Shown: positions 34,713 through 43,518 of the stretch, piece by piece
Layout: every line of letters starts with the position of its first letter
Numbering within the stretch: the first letter of the stretch is position 1
Origin: JAFDZO01 sp044226845
Lineage (GTDB): Bacteria > Bacteroidota > Ignavibacteria > Tepidaquicellales > Tepidaquicellaceae
Reading direction: 5' to 3'
NCBI GenBank assembly: GCA_044226845.1
Contig: JBGAGG010000009.1
Coordinates: forward strand, 1 to 64,000
Length of the DNA: 64,000 nucleotides
The notes under the pieces: model-generated
Database searches by the model: none
What the model saw: only the letters and a program-made list of their open reading frames with translations
Told to the model about the DNA's origin: nothing
Translations under genes and position numbers: made by a program

Positions 34713-35492
34713 TCAATCGTTTTCATAAATTACTAACGGTTTATCAGTGAACGGATTGTTAATAATTTTAGTTTTAACATTAAATATATCATAGATAATT
34801 TCTTCAGTCAGTTCCTTCAAGTTGTTCAGAATATATTTTATTAATCCATCCTTCATAAAAACAATTCTATCGGCATAGTTTATCGAAAGATTTATATCGT
34901 GCAGTACGGCTATTACAATGCAGTTCTCCCTTGAAATTCTCTGCGCCATGCTTAGTATCTGATGCTGATATTTCATATCAAGATTAGATACAGGCTCATC
35001 TAAAAATAATATTTTGCCTGTTTCTTTTTCCCATATCTGCGCAAGTACTCTTGCCATCTGAACTTTCTGCGCTTCACCGCCTGAGAGTGTTCCGTATTCC
35101 CTTCCTTTTAAATTTTCAATGTTCAGCAAAGTCATTACATCATCGCATATTTTTATATCTTCATGCGACGGCACATTTTTAAAGTGCGGATATCTTCCCA
35201 TGATAACTATGTCATCTACAGTTATAGGAAAAGTTATATCGTAATGCTGTGAAAGAACTGCTCTGAGTTTTGCAAGCTCGAGCGCATGAAAATTTCTTAT
35301 GTTGGTATTTTTATACTCAACATCACCGGTAGAGCTTTTTAAGCTGTTTGCAAGAATTTTTAATAATGTAGATTTCCCTGCGCCGTTTTGTCCCATTATC
35401 ACAGTGAACTGACCATCGCCGAAGCTGAGGTTAACATCGTTCACTAAATATTTTTCTTTAATGTGAAATGAAACGTTCGAGGCCTTAAGCAA
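34713..35492 (-). CDS. hmuV: Hemin ABC transporter ATP-binding protein
   Basis: A 259-residue ABC ATPase. Walker A is GQNGAGKST (about residues 35-43), the Q-loop has LSQHYDI, the signature is TLSGGEAQKVQMARVLAQ and Walker B is ILFLDEPVSNLD, followed by the H-loop HDI. The spacing and the heme-type SGGE signature match HmuV/FecE/BtuD proteins. Its start overlaps the permease stop by 8 bases, and the substrate-binding gene precedes that, so hmuT-U-V form one transport unit. Siderophore or cobalamin import are the alternatives. Confidence 0.9.
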   Translation of the reverse strand: MLKASNVSFHIKEKYLVNDVNLSFGDGQFTVIMGQNGAGKSTLLKILANSLKSSTGDVEYKNTNIRNFHALELAKLRAVLSQHYDITFPITVDDIVIMGRYPHFKNVPSHEDIKICDDVMTLLNIENLKGREYGTLSGGEAQKVQMARVLAQIWEKETGKILFLDEPVSNLDMKYQHQILSMAQRISRENCIVIAVLHDINLSINYADRIVFMKDGLIKYILNNLKELTEEIIYDIFNVKTKIINNPFTDKPLVIYEND

Positions 35493-36555
35493 AGAAACCT
35501 CCTTTATTATGAGCTCTTAAATTTCTGCTCAGCAGCCATAAAAAGAATGGAGCGCCGATGAACGCCGTAATAATACCTATCGGCATTTCCGCAGGAGCGA
35601 TGATAACTCTGCAAAGCATATCTGCAGCTGCCATCAATATTCCGCCAAGCAAAGCTGAACCCGTTAATAAGTACCTGTTATCGGAACCCTTCATTAAACG
35701 GAGTAGATGCGGAACTACTAATCCTACAAAACTTATTACTCCTACAAATGATGTTGCGATAGAAACCATTAACGTATTTATTATGATTAAAATAATTTTA
35801 GTTCTTTCAGTATTTACTCCTAAGTATCCTGCTTCGGTTTCTCCAAGCTGCATTGCATTCAACTGTTTTGAATATCCTCTGATAAAAAGTATACAGAAGA
35901 GAGTCACTACAAAAACAATTGAAACCGACTTCCAGTCTGCTCCGGAAAATGTTCCGAGATTCCAGAATGTTATCGAACGCGCCTGCGGGTCTCTTGCTAT
36001 GTAAGCAAGGAAACCTGTTCCTCCTGCAGCCATTGCATTTACTGCCATCCCTGCAAGTATCATAGTTGTAATATTTACTTTCCCGAATGAAGAGGAAAAT
36101 TTATACACAACCATTGTGGCGAGGAATGCGCCTGCAAAAGCGGCTAACGGTAAGAACAGATCACCGAAGAAAGCCATTCTGCCGAGGAAGTCCATTTTGC
36201 CGAAGACAAAAACAAAAGCAGCGCCGAATGCTGCGCCTGCCGATGTTCCGATTATTCCTGGTTCCACGATTGGATTTCTAAACAGCGACTGCATCAATGC
36301 GCCGGAGACTGAAAGTCCCGCTCCGACAATGATACACATAAATGTTCTTGGCAGTCTGATGTAATAGAACAATCCCTCGTTAATTTTATTTACTCCGGGA
36401 ATTTCAACGCCGAAAATTTTTCCATACAGAAAGTCATATATCTGGTTGTATGGAATATTTACTGCGCCTGTCCGTGCAGATACTATTATTAAAAGAACGA
36501 GTATTACTGATAGCACAGTATATATAGTGCTGTATTTTGTTTTTTTAAAAATCAT
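35485..36555 (-). CDS. hmuU: Hemin ABC transporter permease (FecCD family)
   Basis: A 356-residue inner-membrane permease with ten predicted helices. FecCD hallmarks are RLPRTFMCIIVGAGLSVSGALMQSLFRNPIVEPGIIGTSAGA near the start, then SFVGVISFVGLVVPHLLRL (the coupling-helix region that contacts the ATPase) and ITAFIGAPFFLWLL at the end. It makes the channel for heme or another iron carrier from HmuT. The start is 5 bases after the hmuT stop and the end overlaps hmuV. Confidence 0.92.
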   Translation of the reverse strand: MIFKKTKYSTIYTVLSVILVLLIIVSARTGAVNIPYNQIYDFLYGKIFGVEIPGVNKINEGLFYYIRLPRTFMCIIVGAGLSVSGALMQSLFRNPIVEPGIIGTSAGAAFGAAFVFVFGKMDFLGRMAFFGDLFLPLAAFAGAFLATMVVYKFSSSFGKVNITTMILAGMAVNAMAAGGTGFLAYIARDPQARSITFWNLGTFSGADWKSVSIVFVVTLFCILFIRGYSKQLNAMQLGETEAGYLGVNTERTKIILIIINTLMVSIATSFVGVISFVGLVVPHLLRLMKGSDNRYLLTGSALLGGILMAAADMLCRVIIAPAEMPIGIITAFIGAPFFLWLLSRNLRAHNKGGFFA

Positions 36556-36560
36556 CTGTT

Positions 36561-37448
36561 CTATTTCTTATGAATTAATTCCATCATCTTCAAAACATTC
36601 TCTCCCGTTCTCGGTCCGAGATATACAAGGTCATGCTCTTCAATTCTATAAATCCTGTGATTCTTAGCCGCGGGAGTTAACTGTATTCCCGGCAGTTCCA
36701 CAAACTGCTCTGCTCCGCCTGTTCTGTCGAAACCGAAATCGGTTGCAAGTATTACGTCAGGCTGGCTTCGCATTATTACTTCTGCGCTGAGATTTCTGAA
36801 GCCCGATGTATCGGCAGCATTAACTCCGCCTGCCCATACAAGCATATCATTGGCAGTTCCTCTGTTACCCATTACGAAGTAGTTATTCATCTGTCTTCCG
36901 TAATGAATTATTAACACTTTAGGCCTGTCAGTATATTCTTTCAGTTTCTCTCTTGCAGTATTCATATCGGCATCGAGCTTTTTGCACATCTCGATTCCTT
37001 TTGCTTCGTTATTGTATTCTCTTGCAATCTGCATCATCAGGGACTTACAACTGTCAACATTCGGAGTATCCATGTATTTCTTCATGGGGATTCCAACTTT
37101 CTCCAGCTGCGTAATCACGCTTTTAGGGGCAATGCCTCCGTTATGAATTACCAGCGTAGGGCTAAGTGAAATAATTCCTTCCGAACTTAACATTCTGTGA
37201 TAACCTACAGTAACAAGTTTCTGAGCTTCAGGAGGATATGTGCTGGATAAATCCACACCAACAAGTTTATCTCCTGCGCCTACTGCAAACATAAATTCTG
37301 TCAGCTGCTTTGAAACGCAAACTATTCTGTCAGGTCCCTTCTTAGTATTTGTCTCTTCTTTATTGGCAAATCTTCCGCAAGAAAAGATTGTTGAAGCTAT
37401 CGTTATTGTTAAAAGAACTGAGAGTAATAATACTTTTTTCGTTTTCAT
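36561..37448 (-). CDS. hmuT: Hemin ABC transporter substrate-binding lipoprotein
   Basis: A 295-residue cluster A-II binding protein. It has a lipobox with Cys24 (IFSC). The body matches HmuT: RIVCVSKQLTEFMFAVGAGDKLVGVDLSSTYPP, then VGYHRMLSSEGIISLSPTLV and the VIHNGGIAPKSVITQL loop. In characterised HmuT proteins the VGY region carries the heme-ligating Tyr/His; here YHR is a good candidate. It is followed by hmuU after 5 bases. The assignment to heme rather than cobalamin or a siderophore comes from this HmuT-like pattern. Confidence 0.87.
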   Translation of the reverse strand: MKTKKVLLLSVLLTITIASTIFSCGRFANKEETNTKKGPDRIVCVSKQLTEFMFAVGAGDKLVGVDLSSTYPPEAQKLVTVGYHRMLSSEGIISLSPTLVIHNGGIAPKSVITQLEKVGIPMKKYMDTPNVDSCKSLMMQIAREYNNEAKGIEMCKKLDADMNTAREKLKEYTDRPKVLIIHYGRQMNNYFVMGNRGTANDMLVWAGGVNAADTSGFRNLSAEVIMRSQPDVILATDFGFDRTGGAEQFVELPGIQLTPAAKNHRIYRIEEHDLVYLGPRTGENVLKMMELIHKK

Positions 37449-37476
37449 TTTTTTAATCAGAGAAGGTTTTTATAAA

Positions 37477-37499
37477 GGGCGGCTAAATATTAACCGCCC
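37477..37499 (-). terminator. GC-rich hairpin between receptor and hmuT
   Basis: GGGCGG / CCGCCC stem (6 bp, 11-base loop) in the 67-base gap between the TonB receptor stop and the hmuT start, followed on the minus strand by TTTATAAAAA. The weak T-run suggests partial termination or an RNA-processing/stability hairpin that would make receptor transcripts more abundant than hmuTUV. Confidence 0.5.
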
Positions 37500-37515
37500 G
37501 TAAAAATACTATCTG

Positions 37516-39633
37516 CTAATTAAAAATATATCTTAATGAAGCGCCGCCGTACCATGTGGGTGTTTGCGGTGCAGGATTAAAATATTTTGTTGATGCATTT
37601 TGCGGAGTAAGATTGATAAATATCATCTGGCTGTATTTAGCGCTTGTGAGATTATCTGCTCCTGCAAATAAGTCAAGAACGTAGTTCTTTCCTAAGCTTT
37701 TCTTGAATCCTAATTTAGCATTCAGTGTATTGTATGAATCTGCATTTCTGAAGTTGTCGAATGAAATCGGCATCTTATCTACATACATAAATGTTGCGTT
37801 AAGATAAACGCCCGGTTTTGTATCGACATCAAGACCTACATTTAATAAATGAGGTGCAATACCTGATACTTTTTTATCGTTCAGATTAGCTGCTGCAGAT
37901 GTATCTGATGTATTTAATTTGAAATCAACATTTTTTGCATCAGTATATGTGTAAGATAAAAATGGTCTTATCAGACTAAAGAATGTGCTCTTAGTCGGAG
38001 TAATATCTGCATTAAGACCGAATTCAATTCCCTGATATCTTACTTTACCTGCGTTAACTGTAATTGTGTAAGCAGGTGTTGTTTGTGTTGCTGCAACGTT
38101 CTGGCTTACAAGTTTATCAGTTACATCCATCATGTAGCCGGCAAGTTCATAAGAAATTCTTCCGTTTGAGAAGCTTCCCTTTGACCCGATTTCATAGCTG
38201 TTAGCTTTTTCAGGCTGAAGCGCTGTATTTACCTGGCCGATTGCATTTACAACTGCGCCTGTTCCCGGTGCAGAATATCCTTGTGAGAAGCTTGCATAAA
38301 CAGAATAATTTTTTGCAATTATCTGATTAAGAGCAACTCTCGGAGTGAATACTCCGTCGAATTTTTTGCTTCCGCTTTTGTTGATGTATCCTGTTGCAAC
38401 TCTCATATCAGCTATATCATATCTTATCATGTTGTAGCTGCCGCCGAGAGTAATAGATGTATTTGATGTAAATCCTAACTCAGCCTGTAAAAATAAATTT
38501 GACTGCTCAGGTCTTACTTCTATATCTGAAGTCATAGCTCCAAGAACATTATTTGCAAGAGCATATGCCTTATTGAAATTTATATTCTTCAAATATTCAC
38601 CGCCGAACATAAAGCGTGTTTTTACGTTTCCCATCATCGGAGAAAGTGTAAATGTTGTTCTTCCGCCGAATTTTGTTTTGCTGGTTCTGTTAAGGCCTGC
38701 AGCAAAAGGCTGGTCTAAAGTAAAACCTTCGGTGAACATGCTTGTCATGTTTGAAAAAATATTTGAGAACTTATAATCATGCGAAAGACCGATCATGCTG
38801 CTCTCAATATTTATGTGAGCATCATTTCTTAAGTAAGCAACTTCAGCTGTATCGGGATAAGCAAAGAAGCCGTTGCTGTCTACCTGACCGGATAAGTAAT
38901 CATAAGAATATGTATAGTTTCCGAATACTGAAATTGTCTGCTTATTATCGGAATACAATGTTCCGTTTACAGTCATAAAGTTCTTGTTAGAATTACCGTG
39001 AATTCTGAAACCTTCTTCCTGCTGGTGACCGTAGTTGAACCATAAGTTAGTTCTTGCAGTACCTAAGCTTAATGAAGTATTAGTTCTTAACAAGCCGTAT
39101 CTTCCCGCTTCAACCATTTGTTTTACAGATGTTCCGTAAGGAGCTTTTTCAGTTGTAAGTTTTACAACACCGCCGATACCTGTACCATAAACGCTGGATG
39201 AAGGACCTTTGAACACTTCGATTCTTCCAAGCGTTGTGAAGTCGATATCATCCATAATTGTTGTACCGTCTGCATCGGTAAGAGGAATATCATTATAGTA
39301 TGCTTTGTAGCCGATACCATTGAAGTTCGTCTGATTACCGTAACCGCGGATTACAATTCTTGTACCTGCTGTTGTAGTTCTCATTTCCATTCTTACACCC
39401 GGAATAAGGTTAATTGTATTCATTAAATGAATACCGTTGCTTCTGTTAAGGTCTCTGCCTGTTAAAACTCCGACTGATTGCGGAATTTCAATCGGCTTGA
39501 GGCCGTTGATCAATCCGATAACATCAATTTCGCCGGTCTGATAATTTCTGGTAGTATCTGTGTTATCCTGAGCATTCAGTATTGAAACAGAAAACACCAT
39601 AAGAAAAAAAACAAGTAGGGTTTGTCTTTTCAT
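37516..39633 (-). CDS. TonB-dependent receptor
   Basis: A 705-residue outer-membrane receptor. Signal peptide to about residue 21 (LNAQ), then a TonB-box-like GEIDVIGLI at about 32-40, the plug domain with IPGVRMEMRTTTAGTRIVIRGYGNQ and the SSSVYGTGIGGVV segment, and a barrel ending WYGGASLRYIFN. It is not closely similar to the other three receptors here. As the first receptor upstream of hmuTUV, separated from them by a single hairpin, it may be the outer-membrane partner of this transporter. A long leader and the small membrane protein gene lie upstream. Confidence 0.88.
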   Translation of the reverse strand: MKRQTLLVFFLMVFSVSILNAQDNTDTTRNYQTGEIDVIGLINGLKPIEIPQSVGVLTGRDLNRSNGIHLMNTINLIPGVRMEMRTTTAGTRIVIRGYGNQTNFNGIGYKAYYNDIPLTDADGTTIMDDIDFTTLGRIEVFKGPSSSVYGTGIGGVVKLTTEKAPYGTSVKQMVEAGRYGLLRTNTSLSLGTARTNLWFNYGHQQEEGFRIHGNSNKNFMTVNGTLYSDNKQTISVFGNYTYSYDYLSGQVDSNGFFAYPDTAEVAYLRNDAHINIESSMIGLSHDYKFSNIFSNMTSMFTEGFTLDQPFAAGLNRTSKTKFGGRTTFTLSPMMGNVKTRFMFGGEYLKNINFNKAYALANNVLGAMTSDIEVRPEQSNLFLQAELGFTSNTSITLGGSYNMIRYDIADMRVATGYINKSGSKKFDGVFTPRVALNQIIAKNYSVYASFSQGYSAPGTGAVVNAIGQVNTALQPEKANSYEIGSKGSFSNGRISYELAGYMMDVTDKLVSQNVAATQTTPAYTITVNAGKVRYQGIEFGLNADITPTKSTFFSLIRPFLSYTYTDAKNVDFKLNTSDTSAAANLNDKKVSGIAPHLLNVGLDVDTKPGVYLNATFMYVDKMPISFDNFRNADSYNTLNAKLGFKKSLGKNYVLDLFAGADNLTSAKYSQMIFINLTPQNASTKYFNPAPQTPTWYGGASLRYIFN

Positions 39634-39708
39634 TTTTGATTTTTTAGTTTGATTTAGTTTAATCGCTCTATATATAGTCCATATAAAAATTCCTATGAGA
39701 ATTAAAAC

Positions 39709-39738
39709 CTTATTTTTGCCCGAGCCCGGAAAAATAAG
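39709..39738 (-). promoter_or_regulatory. Leader hairpin before the receptor at 37516
   Basis: The 270-base gap 39634-39903 has no gene. On the minus strand CTTATTTTT and AAAAATAAG (9 bp) close a GC-rich loop, and GTTTTAATT follows, which is terminator-like, about 75 bases before the receptor ATG. Further upstream are a hairpin AACCT-GTT-AGGTT (39826-39838) and a CTGC/GCAG pair around GGCGGT (near 39790-39810). Together they could form an attenuator-type leader. No known riboswitch consensus was recognised. Confidence 0.45.
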
Positions 39739-39903
39739 ATGTAAATTCTTGATGGAAACAATGAATCAATGAAAAGGTCAACACATATAGCTGCACCGCC
39801 AATATAGCAGAGCACGCCTATGGAAACCTAACAGGTTAAAGCAATTAAATTTGATTAAAAGAAAAAATCAAAAATTAACAAATGGGATTTCTGTTTGTGA
39901 GAT

Positions 39904-40437
39904 TTAAGAAAGCCTAGGAGGCAGAGTGTCAGGTATGAGTGTTACTGAAGTAAAATGTGGTTGTATATCAGATATTGAAGTAATTAAAAATTCTGTTCTG
40001 CCCCCATCAATTGATGAAGGAATTAATGTTATCAATGTTAAAAATTTTACGAGTTGAAGCTCCAGCTTTCCATCTGTATTCTTTGCATTATCTCTGAAAT
40101 CAAAAAATGTCTCAACTTTTGCCATTAAATGTACTTCATCGTCGTCGTATGCAGCAAAATAAACTATCGAATCACCCTTTTCTTCCTGTCTGCCAATATC
40201 GTACATCTTGCCGTCAATCTTCAATTCTTTGCCGTTATCCCAAAGATATTTCTTAGCCTGCTCTTTTGAAAGAACAATTCTTTCAAGATTTTGCTCTATT
40301 TTAATCTTCTTAGCCATTTTGAAGTGTATCATGCGATGCTGGACAAAATACATCATCTCAAATCCCATGAAATTGAACGCAAAAATGGATAGTAATATTA
40401 GAGCAACTAGTTTTTTCAAATTGAAATTTGTATGCAT
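39904..40437 (-). CDS. Uncharacterised membrane-anchored protein linked to a TonB receptor (copy 1)
   Basis: A 177-residue protein. One hydrophobic segment (residues 9-31) with a short N-terminal tail anchors it in the inner membrane; the rest would be periplasmic. The body has a Lys-rich helix, then a small beta domain with KIDGKMYDIGRQEEKGDSIVYF and AAYDDDEVHLMAKVE, and a proline-containing tail ending LPPRLS. It is clearly related to the protein at 43519 (same anchor, YDxxRxExxGDSI core, PPxxxS-type tail) and, like it, lies directly upstream of a TonB-dependent receptor. No function is known; a role in receptor regulation or metal sensing is only inferred from the linkage. Confidence 0.7.
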   Translation of the reverse strand: MHTNFNLKKLVALILLSIFAFNFMGFEMMYFVQHRMIHFKMAKKIKIEQNLERIVLSKEQAKKYLWDNGKELKIDGKMYDIGRQEEKGDSIVYFAAYDDDEVHLMAKVETFFDFRDNAKNTDGKLELQLVKFLTLITLIPSSIDGGRTEFLITSISDIQPHFTSVTLIPDTLPPRLS

Positions 40438-40628
40438 AAATCTAACTAAGTATAAATTAAAAAAAAAGTAATAAAAAATTTATAACAGGCATTTTTCTGT
40501 GAATTAAATTTATAGACGTCAAAAAATTTTACGTCAGAGTATTTATGTACATCAAAATCTTAATTTCAATTTATATAATCATAGATTATTTTTAATCACA
40601 AACATTTCTCAAATCAAAATCAAAAAAT

Positions 40629-41276
40629 ATGTCACTTAGACTTGGCGATACTGCCCCTGACTTCACTCAGAACAGTACAGAAGGCGAAATTAATTTTCAT
40701 AAATATTTAGGTGATAGCTGGGGTGTACTATTCTCTCATCCTGCAGACTTCACTCCCGTTTGCACAACAGAGCTTGGTACTCTCGCAAAAATGAAAATGG
40801 AATTCGATAAAAGAAACGTGAAGGTTATTGCAATCAGTGTAGATGATATAGACTCTCATAAAAGATGGGTCAGTGATATAAATGAAACTCAGAACACAAC
40901 TGTTAACTTCCCAATCCTTGCAGATGCCGATAGAAAGGTCGCAGTGCTCTACGATATGATTCACCCGGAAGCAAATGAGAAGACAACAGTGCGTTCAGTG
41001 TTTATCATCGGTCCCGATAAAAAAATAAAACTGATATTAACATATCCGGCATCAACGGGAAGAAATTTTCTTGAACTGCTTCGAGTAATTGATTCGCTGC
41101 AGCTTACAGCTTATCACAGCGTTGCAACCCCTGCCGACTGGAAACACGGGGATGACGTAGTTATTGCACCTGCTATACAGGATCCTGCAGAACTAGCAGC
41201 AAAATTTCCGCAAGGTTTTGAAGTCATTAAACCCTACTTAAGAATGACTAAGCAGCCTAATCTGGAGAAGAAATAA
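40629..41276 (+). CDS. 1-Cys peroxiredoxin (Prx6-like)
   Basis: A 215-residue peroxidase. The peroxidatic cysteine is Cys45 in the FSHPADFTPVCTTELG motif; no resolving Cys is present in the C-terminal half, and the length with the VRSVFIIGPDKKIKL and YPASTGRNFLELLRVIDSLQ segments is that of the Prx6/1-Cys class. It reduces hydrogen peroxide and alkyl hydroperoxides in the cytoplasm. It is divergent from the small membrane protein and sits alone on the plus strand among iron uptake genes, a setting that fits protection from iron-driven peroxides. The short inverted repeat GACGT...ACGTC (about 40515-40535) in the shared promoter gap may be a regulatory site. Confidence 0.93.
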   Translation: MSLRLGDTAPDFTQNSTEGEINFHKYLGDSWGVLFSHPADFTPVCTTELGTLAKMKMEFDKRNVKVIAISVDDIDSHKRWVSDINETQNTTVNFPILADADRKVAVLYDMIHPEANEKTTVRSVFIIGPDKKIKLILTYPASTGRNFLELLRVIDSLQLTAYHSVATPADWKHGDDVVIAPAIQDPAELAAKFPQGFEVIKPYLRMTKQPNLEKK

Positions 41277-41284
41277 TTTTAATG

Positions 41285-41325
41285 CAAAAAAATAGCCGTG
41301 ACACGACTCCCCGCATCACGGCTAT
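41285..41325 (-). terminator. Terminator of the receptor gene at 41350 (convergent with peroxiredoxin)
   Basis: A perfect 10-bp stem ATAGCCGTGA / TCACGGCTAT (41292-41325) is followed on the minus strand by TTTTTTT. The plus-strand side has only a weak T-run, so it mainly ends the minus-strand receptor transcript but may also serve the peroxiredoxin. Confidence 0.85.
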
Positions 41326-41349
41326 GTATTGCTATTGTATTAAGGAGTT

Positions 41350-43476
41350 CTATCTGAAAGTATAACCTAAATTAATTCCTGCGAAAAAATTCCTTGGAGC
41401 GCCTGCTTCATAGAAAGCTCTTTTATCTACTGTCTTATCCGGGTCGGCATTTATATTTATGTATGCTGAGTATTTCTTATCGGTCAGATTTCCAAGACCT
41501 GCATTAGCAATAATACTGAAGTTTGCAATATTCACTTCCATTCCCAATCCTGAATTCAACAGAATATATGCTCCCGTCCTTGCAGAATTTTCATCATCTG
41601 TATACATTCCGTCAACATATGTATAATTAAATTTCGCAAAAGCAGAAACGCTGCGGGTGAAATCATAATTATAAATTAAGTCGGAAGAGAGATAATGTTT
41701 AGGTACTGAAGGAGCAATGTTTCCGGAATAATTTTTCGTTACAATATTTCCGTTTATATCATATATAATGGCATTATACTCATCATATTTGAAATCGGAA
41801 AAATTATACGCTGTCTTCCATTTCAAGCCGCCAATTATATTCGTAGTAAGACCGAACTCAATACCGTTCCTGTTGCTCTTCGCAGCATTTCTGAAATAAG
41901 CAGTATTACTTACAATGAACGGAACAATTTCGTCCTCTATCTGCAAGCGATAGAATACAAGTTCGATATAATTATTCTTAAACCATTTGCTGCCGCTGTT
42001 CAATAAATTTGCCTTAGTTCCTATTTCAAAATTCAGAGAGTTCTGAGCATTTAAATCAGGATTAAGTGCGCCGCGATTTTCATCGGAGGAAAAAGGATAA
42101 TTATCGAGTTCATTAAAAGCAGGAGTATCGAACCCGAGACCGAATGAAGTATAAATCGCAGCGTAAGGAGTCAGCTTATAATTCAAAGCAAACTTTGGTG
42201 TAAATCTGTTGTAACTTCTGGCAGCATCCCTGAAGGCTAACAATCTGTCATCAACGTTAAAATTTACATTATCATATCTGCCTGTAAAAAGAAAATCAAG
42301 CTTTCCTTTTACTAAATTAATCTGATTCGAGAAATAAAATCCTGCGTTTGTAACAGTCTCATCTGTTATTGCCAGGAGCATATCGCCTCTTGTACCGCCG
42401 ATATTTTCATATTCCTCAATAGGTCCTGTTTGATAGAATAAATCACCGCCGACGGAAAATTGATTGTCTCTTCCGGCAATTTCTGATTTATTTACAAACT
42501 TGAATGACCCTCCTACACCGTATCTTGCGAATAATCTGTATGTGCGGGCTGTCCTGTCGAAGTCTTTAATAGTCACATAACCCGTTCCTTCAATTTCATT
42601 GTTAAGGCTTTTTCCGAACATTGAATTAAATCTCACTGCAAGTCTGCCTTTCCTTGAATCGCGTTTGGCATCTCTTCCTTTATCGGAAGCATTTGCCTGA
42701 TTCGGGTTTGTTTCGAATTGTGATAGATTTAGTGAGCCGGGCAAGCGGATTGCACCGCTGACAAAATTAGTGAGCACAGATAAGGTTGAGACAGACCCTA
42801 CTTCCGTTTCCAGCACCGAGTTGAATATCTTTTGGTACTCCTCACTGTGCTCACGATAACCTTTATAATTCGAATATGTAAATGCCGACATGAATCTTAA
42901 TTTGTCAGTAGCAACTCCAAATTTCAAGCTGTTCTTTCTCATTCCGAATTCGCCGAATTCATTAAACGACCATACAAATGGTTTAGAAAATTTAATATCT
43001 GAAATAAAATTGATTACTCCGCCCGGAGCGTTTGTATATAATGCTGAAGCATTTCCTCTTGTAACTTCAATGCTGCCCAAAGCATTAAAGTCGATTGCCT
43101 CTATTCTTGTTTGCCCGTCGGGCTCGGATTCCGGTATTCCGTCGAGTAACATTCTGACTCCGCGAATGCCTGTATTAGAGCGGCTGCCGAATCCTCTAAT
43201 AGAAATTCTGACATCGTGATTTCCGTATCTTGACTGCATGAAGAGCCCCGGCGTGGTTGAAAGTACGTCATTAATTCCGAGGTTTCGTGAATATTTAAAG
43301 TCATCTTTATTTATAAGGTTTACAGGATAAGGTATATCAATAAGTTTTTGTTCGGTACGTGTGCCCGAAATAATTATTTCGTCCGTTTCATACTTCACAG
43401 AATCTTTTTCGGTTTGTGAAAACGAATAATCAACGCACAAAAATAATATTACGTAAAGAAATATTATTCTTTTCAT
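41350..43476 (-). CDS. TonB-dependent receptor, paralogue of the one at 32515
   Basis: A 708-residue outer-membrane receptor with signal peptide (about residue 20), a TonB-box-like DEIIISGTRTEQ, plug segments TPGLFMQSRYGNHDVRISIRGFG and ESEPDGQTRIEAIDFNALGS, and a barrel ending NFFAGINLGYTF. It parallels the receptor at 32515 along the plug and most of the barrel but lacks the charged N-terminal stretch. The FecA-like plug suggests a ferric siderophore or citrate-type ligand. It has its own upstream partner, the membrane-anchored protein at 43519, and its own terminator, so it forms a second, stand-alone uptake module. Confidence 0.88.
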   Translation of the reverse strand: MKRIIFLYVILFLCVDYSFSQTEKDSVKYETDEIIISGTRTEQKLIDIPYPVNLINKDDFKYSRNLGINDVLSTTPGLFMQSRYGNHDVRISIRGFGSRSNTGIRGVRMLLDGIPESEPDGQTRIEAIDFNALGSIEVTRGNASALYTNAPGGVINFISDIKFSKPFVWSFNEFGEFGMRKNSLKFGVATDKLRFMSAFTYSNYKGYREHSEEYQKIFNSVLETEVGSVSTLSVLTNFVSGAIRLPGSLNLSQFETNPNQANASDKGRDAKRDSRKGRLAVRFNSMFGKSLNNEIEGTGYVTIKDFDRTARTYRLFARYGVGGSFKFVNKSEIAGRDNQFSVGGDLFYQTGPIEEYENIGGTRGDMLLAITDETVTNAGFYFSNQINLVKGKLDFLFTGRYDNVNFNVDDRLLAFRDAARSYNRFTPKFALNYKLTPYAAIYTSFGLGFDTPAFNELDNYPFSSDENRGALNPDLNAQNSLNFEIGTKANLLNSGSKWFKNNYIELVFYRLQIEDEIVPFIVSNTAYFRNAAKSNRNGIEFGLTTNIIGGLKWKTAYNFSDFKYDEYNAIIYDINGNIVTKNYSGNIAPSVPKHYLSSDLIYNYDFTRSVSAFAKFNYTYVDGMYTDDENSARTGAYILLNSGLGMEVNIANFSIIANAGLGNLTDKKYSAYININADPDKTVDKRAFYEAGAPRNFFAGINLGYTFR

Positions 43477-43518
43477 AAATTAAATTTAAATGAATTAAAA
43501 AATTTTAGAACAGAATAG

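Noticed and set aside
34713..37448. Cobalamin or siderophore transporter (BtuFCD/FecBCDE)
   Set aside because: The binding protein follows the HmuT pattern (VGYHR-LSSEGIISLSPTLV), and a hemoglobin-type TonB receptor is in the same run. Still not excluded experimentally.
39634..39903. Cobalamin riboswitch upstream of a TonB receptor
   Set aside because: No B12-box-like sequence or GCCACTG element on the minus strand, and the neighbouring transporter looks like hmuTUV rather than btuFCD.
40515..40535. OxyR or PerR operator upstream of the peroxiredoxin
   Set aside because: Only a 5-bp inverted repeat GACGT/ACGTC is visible; it does not match a known consensus well enough to call.
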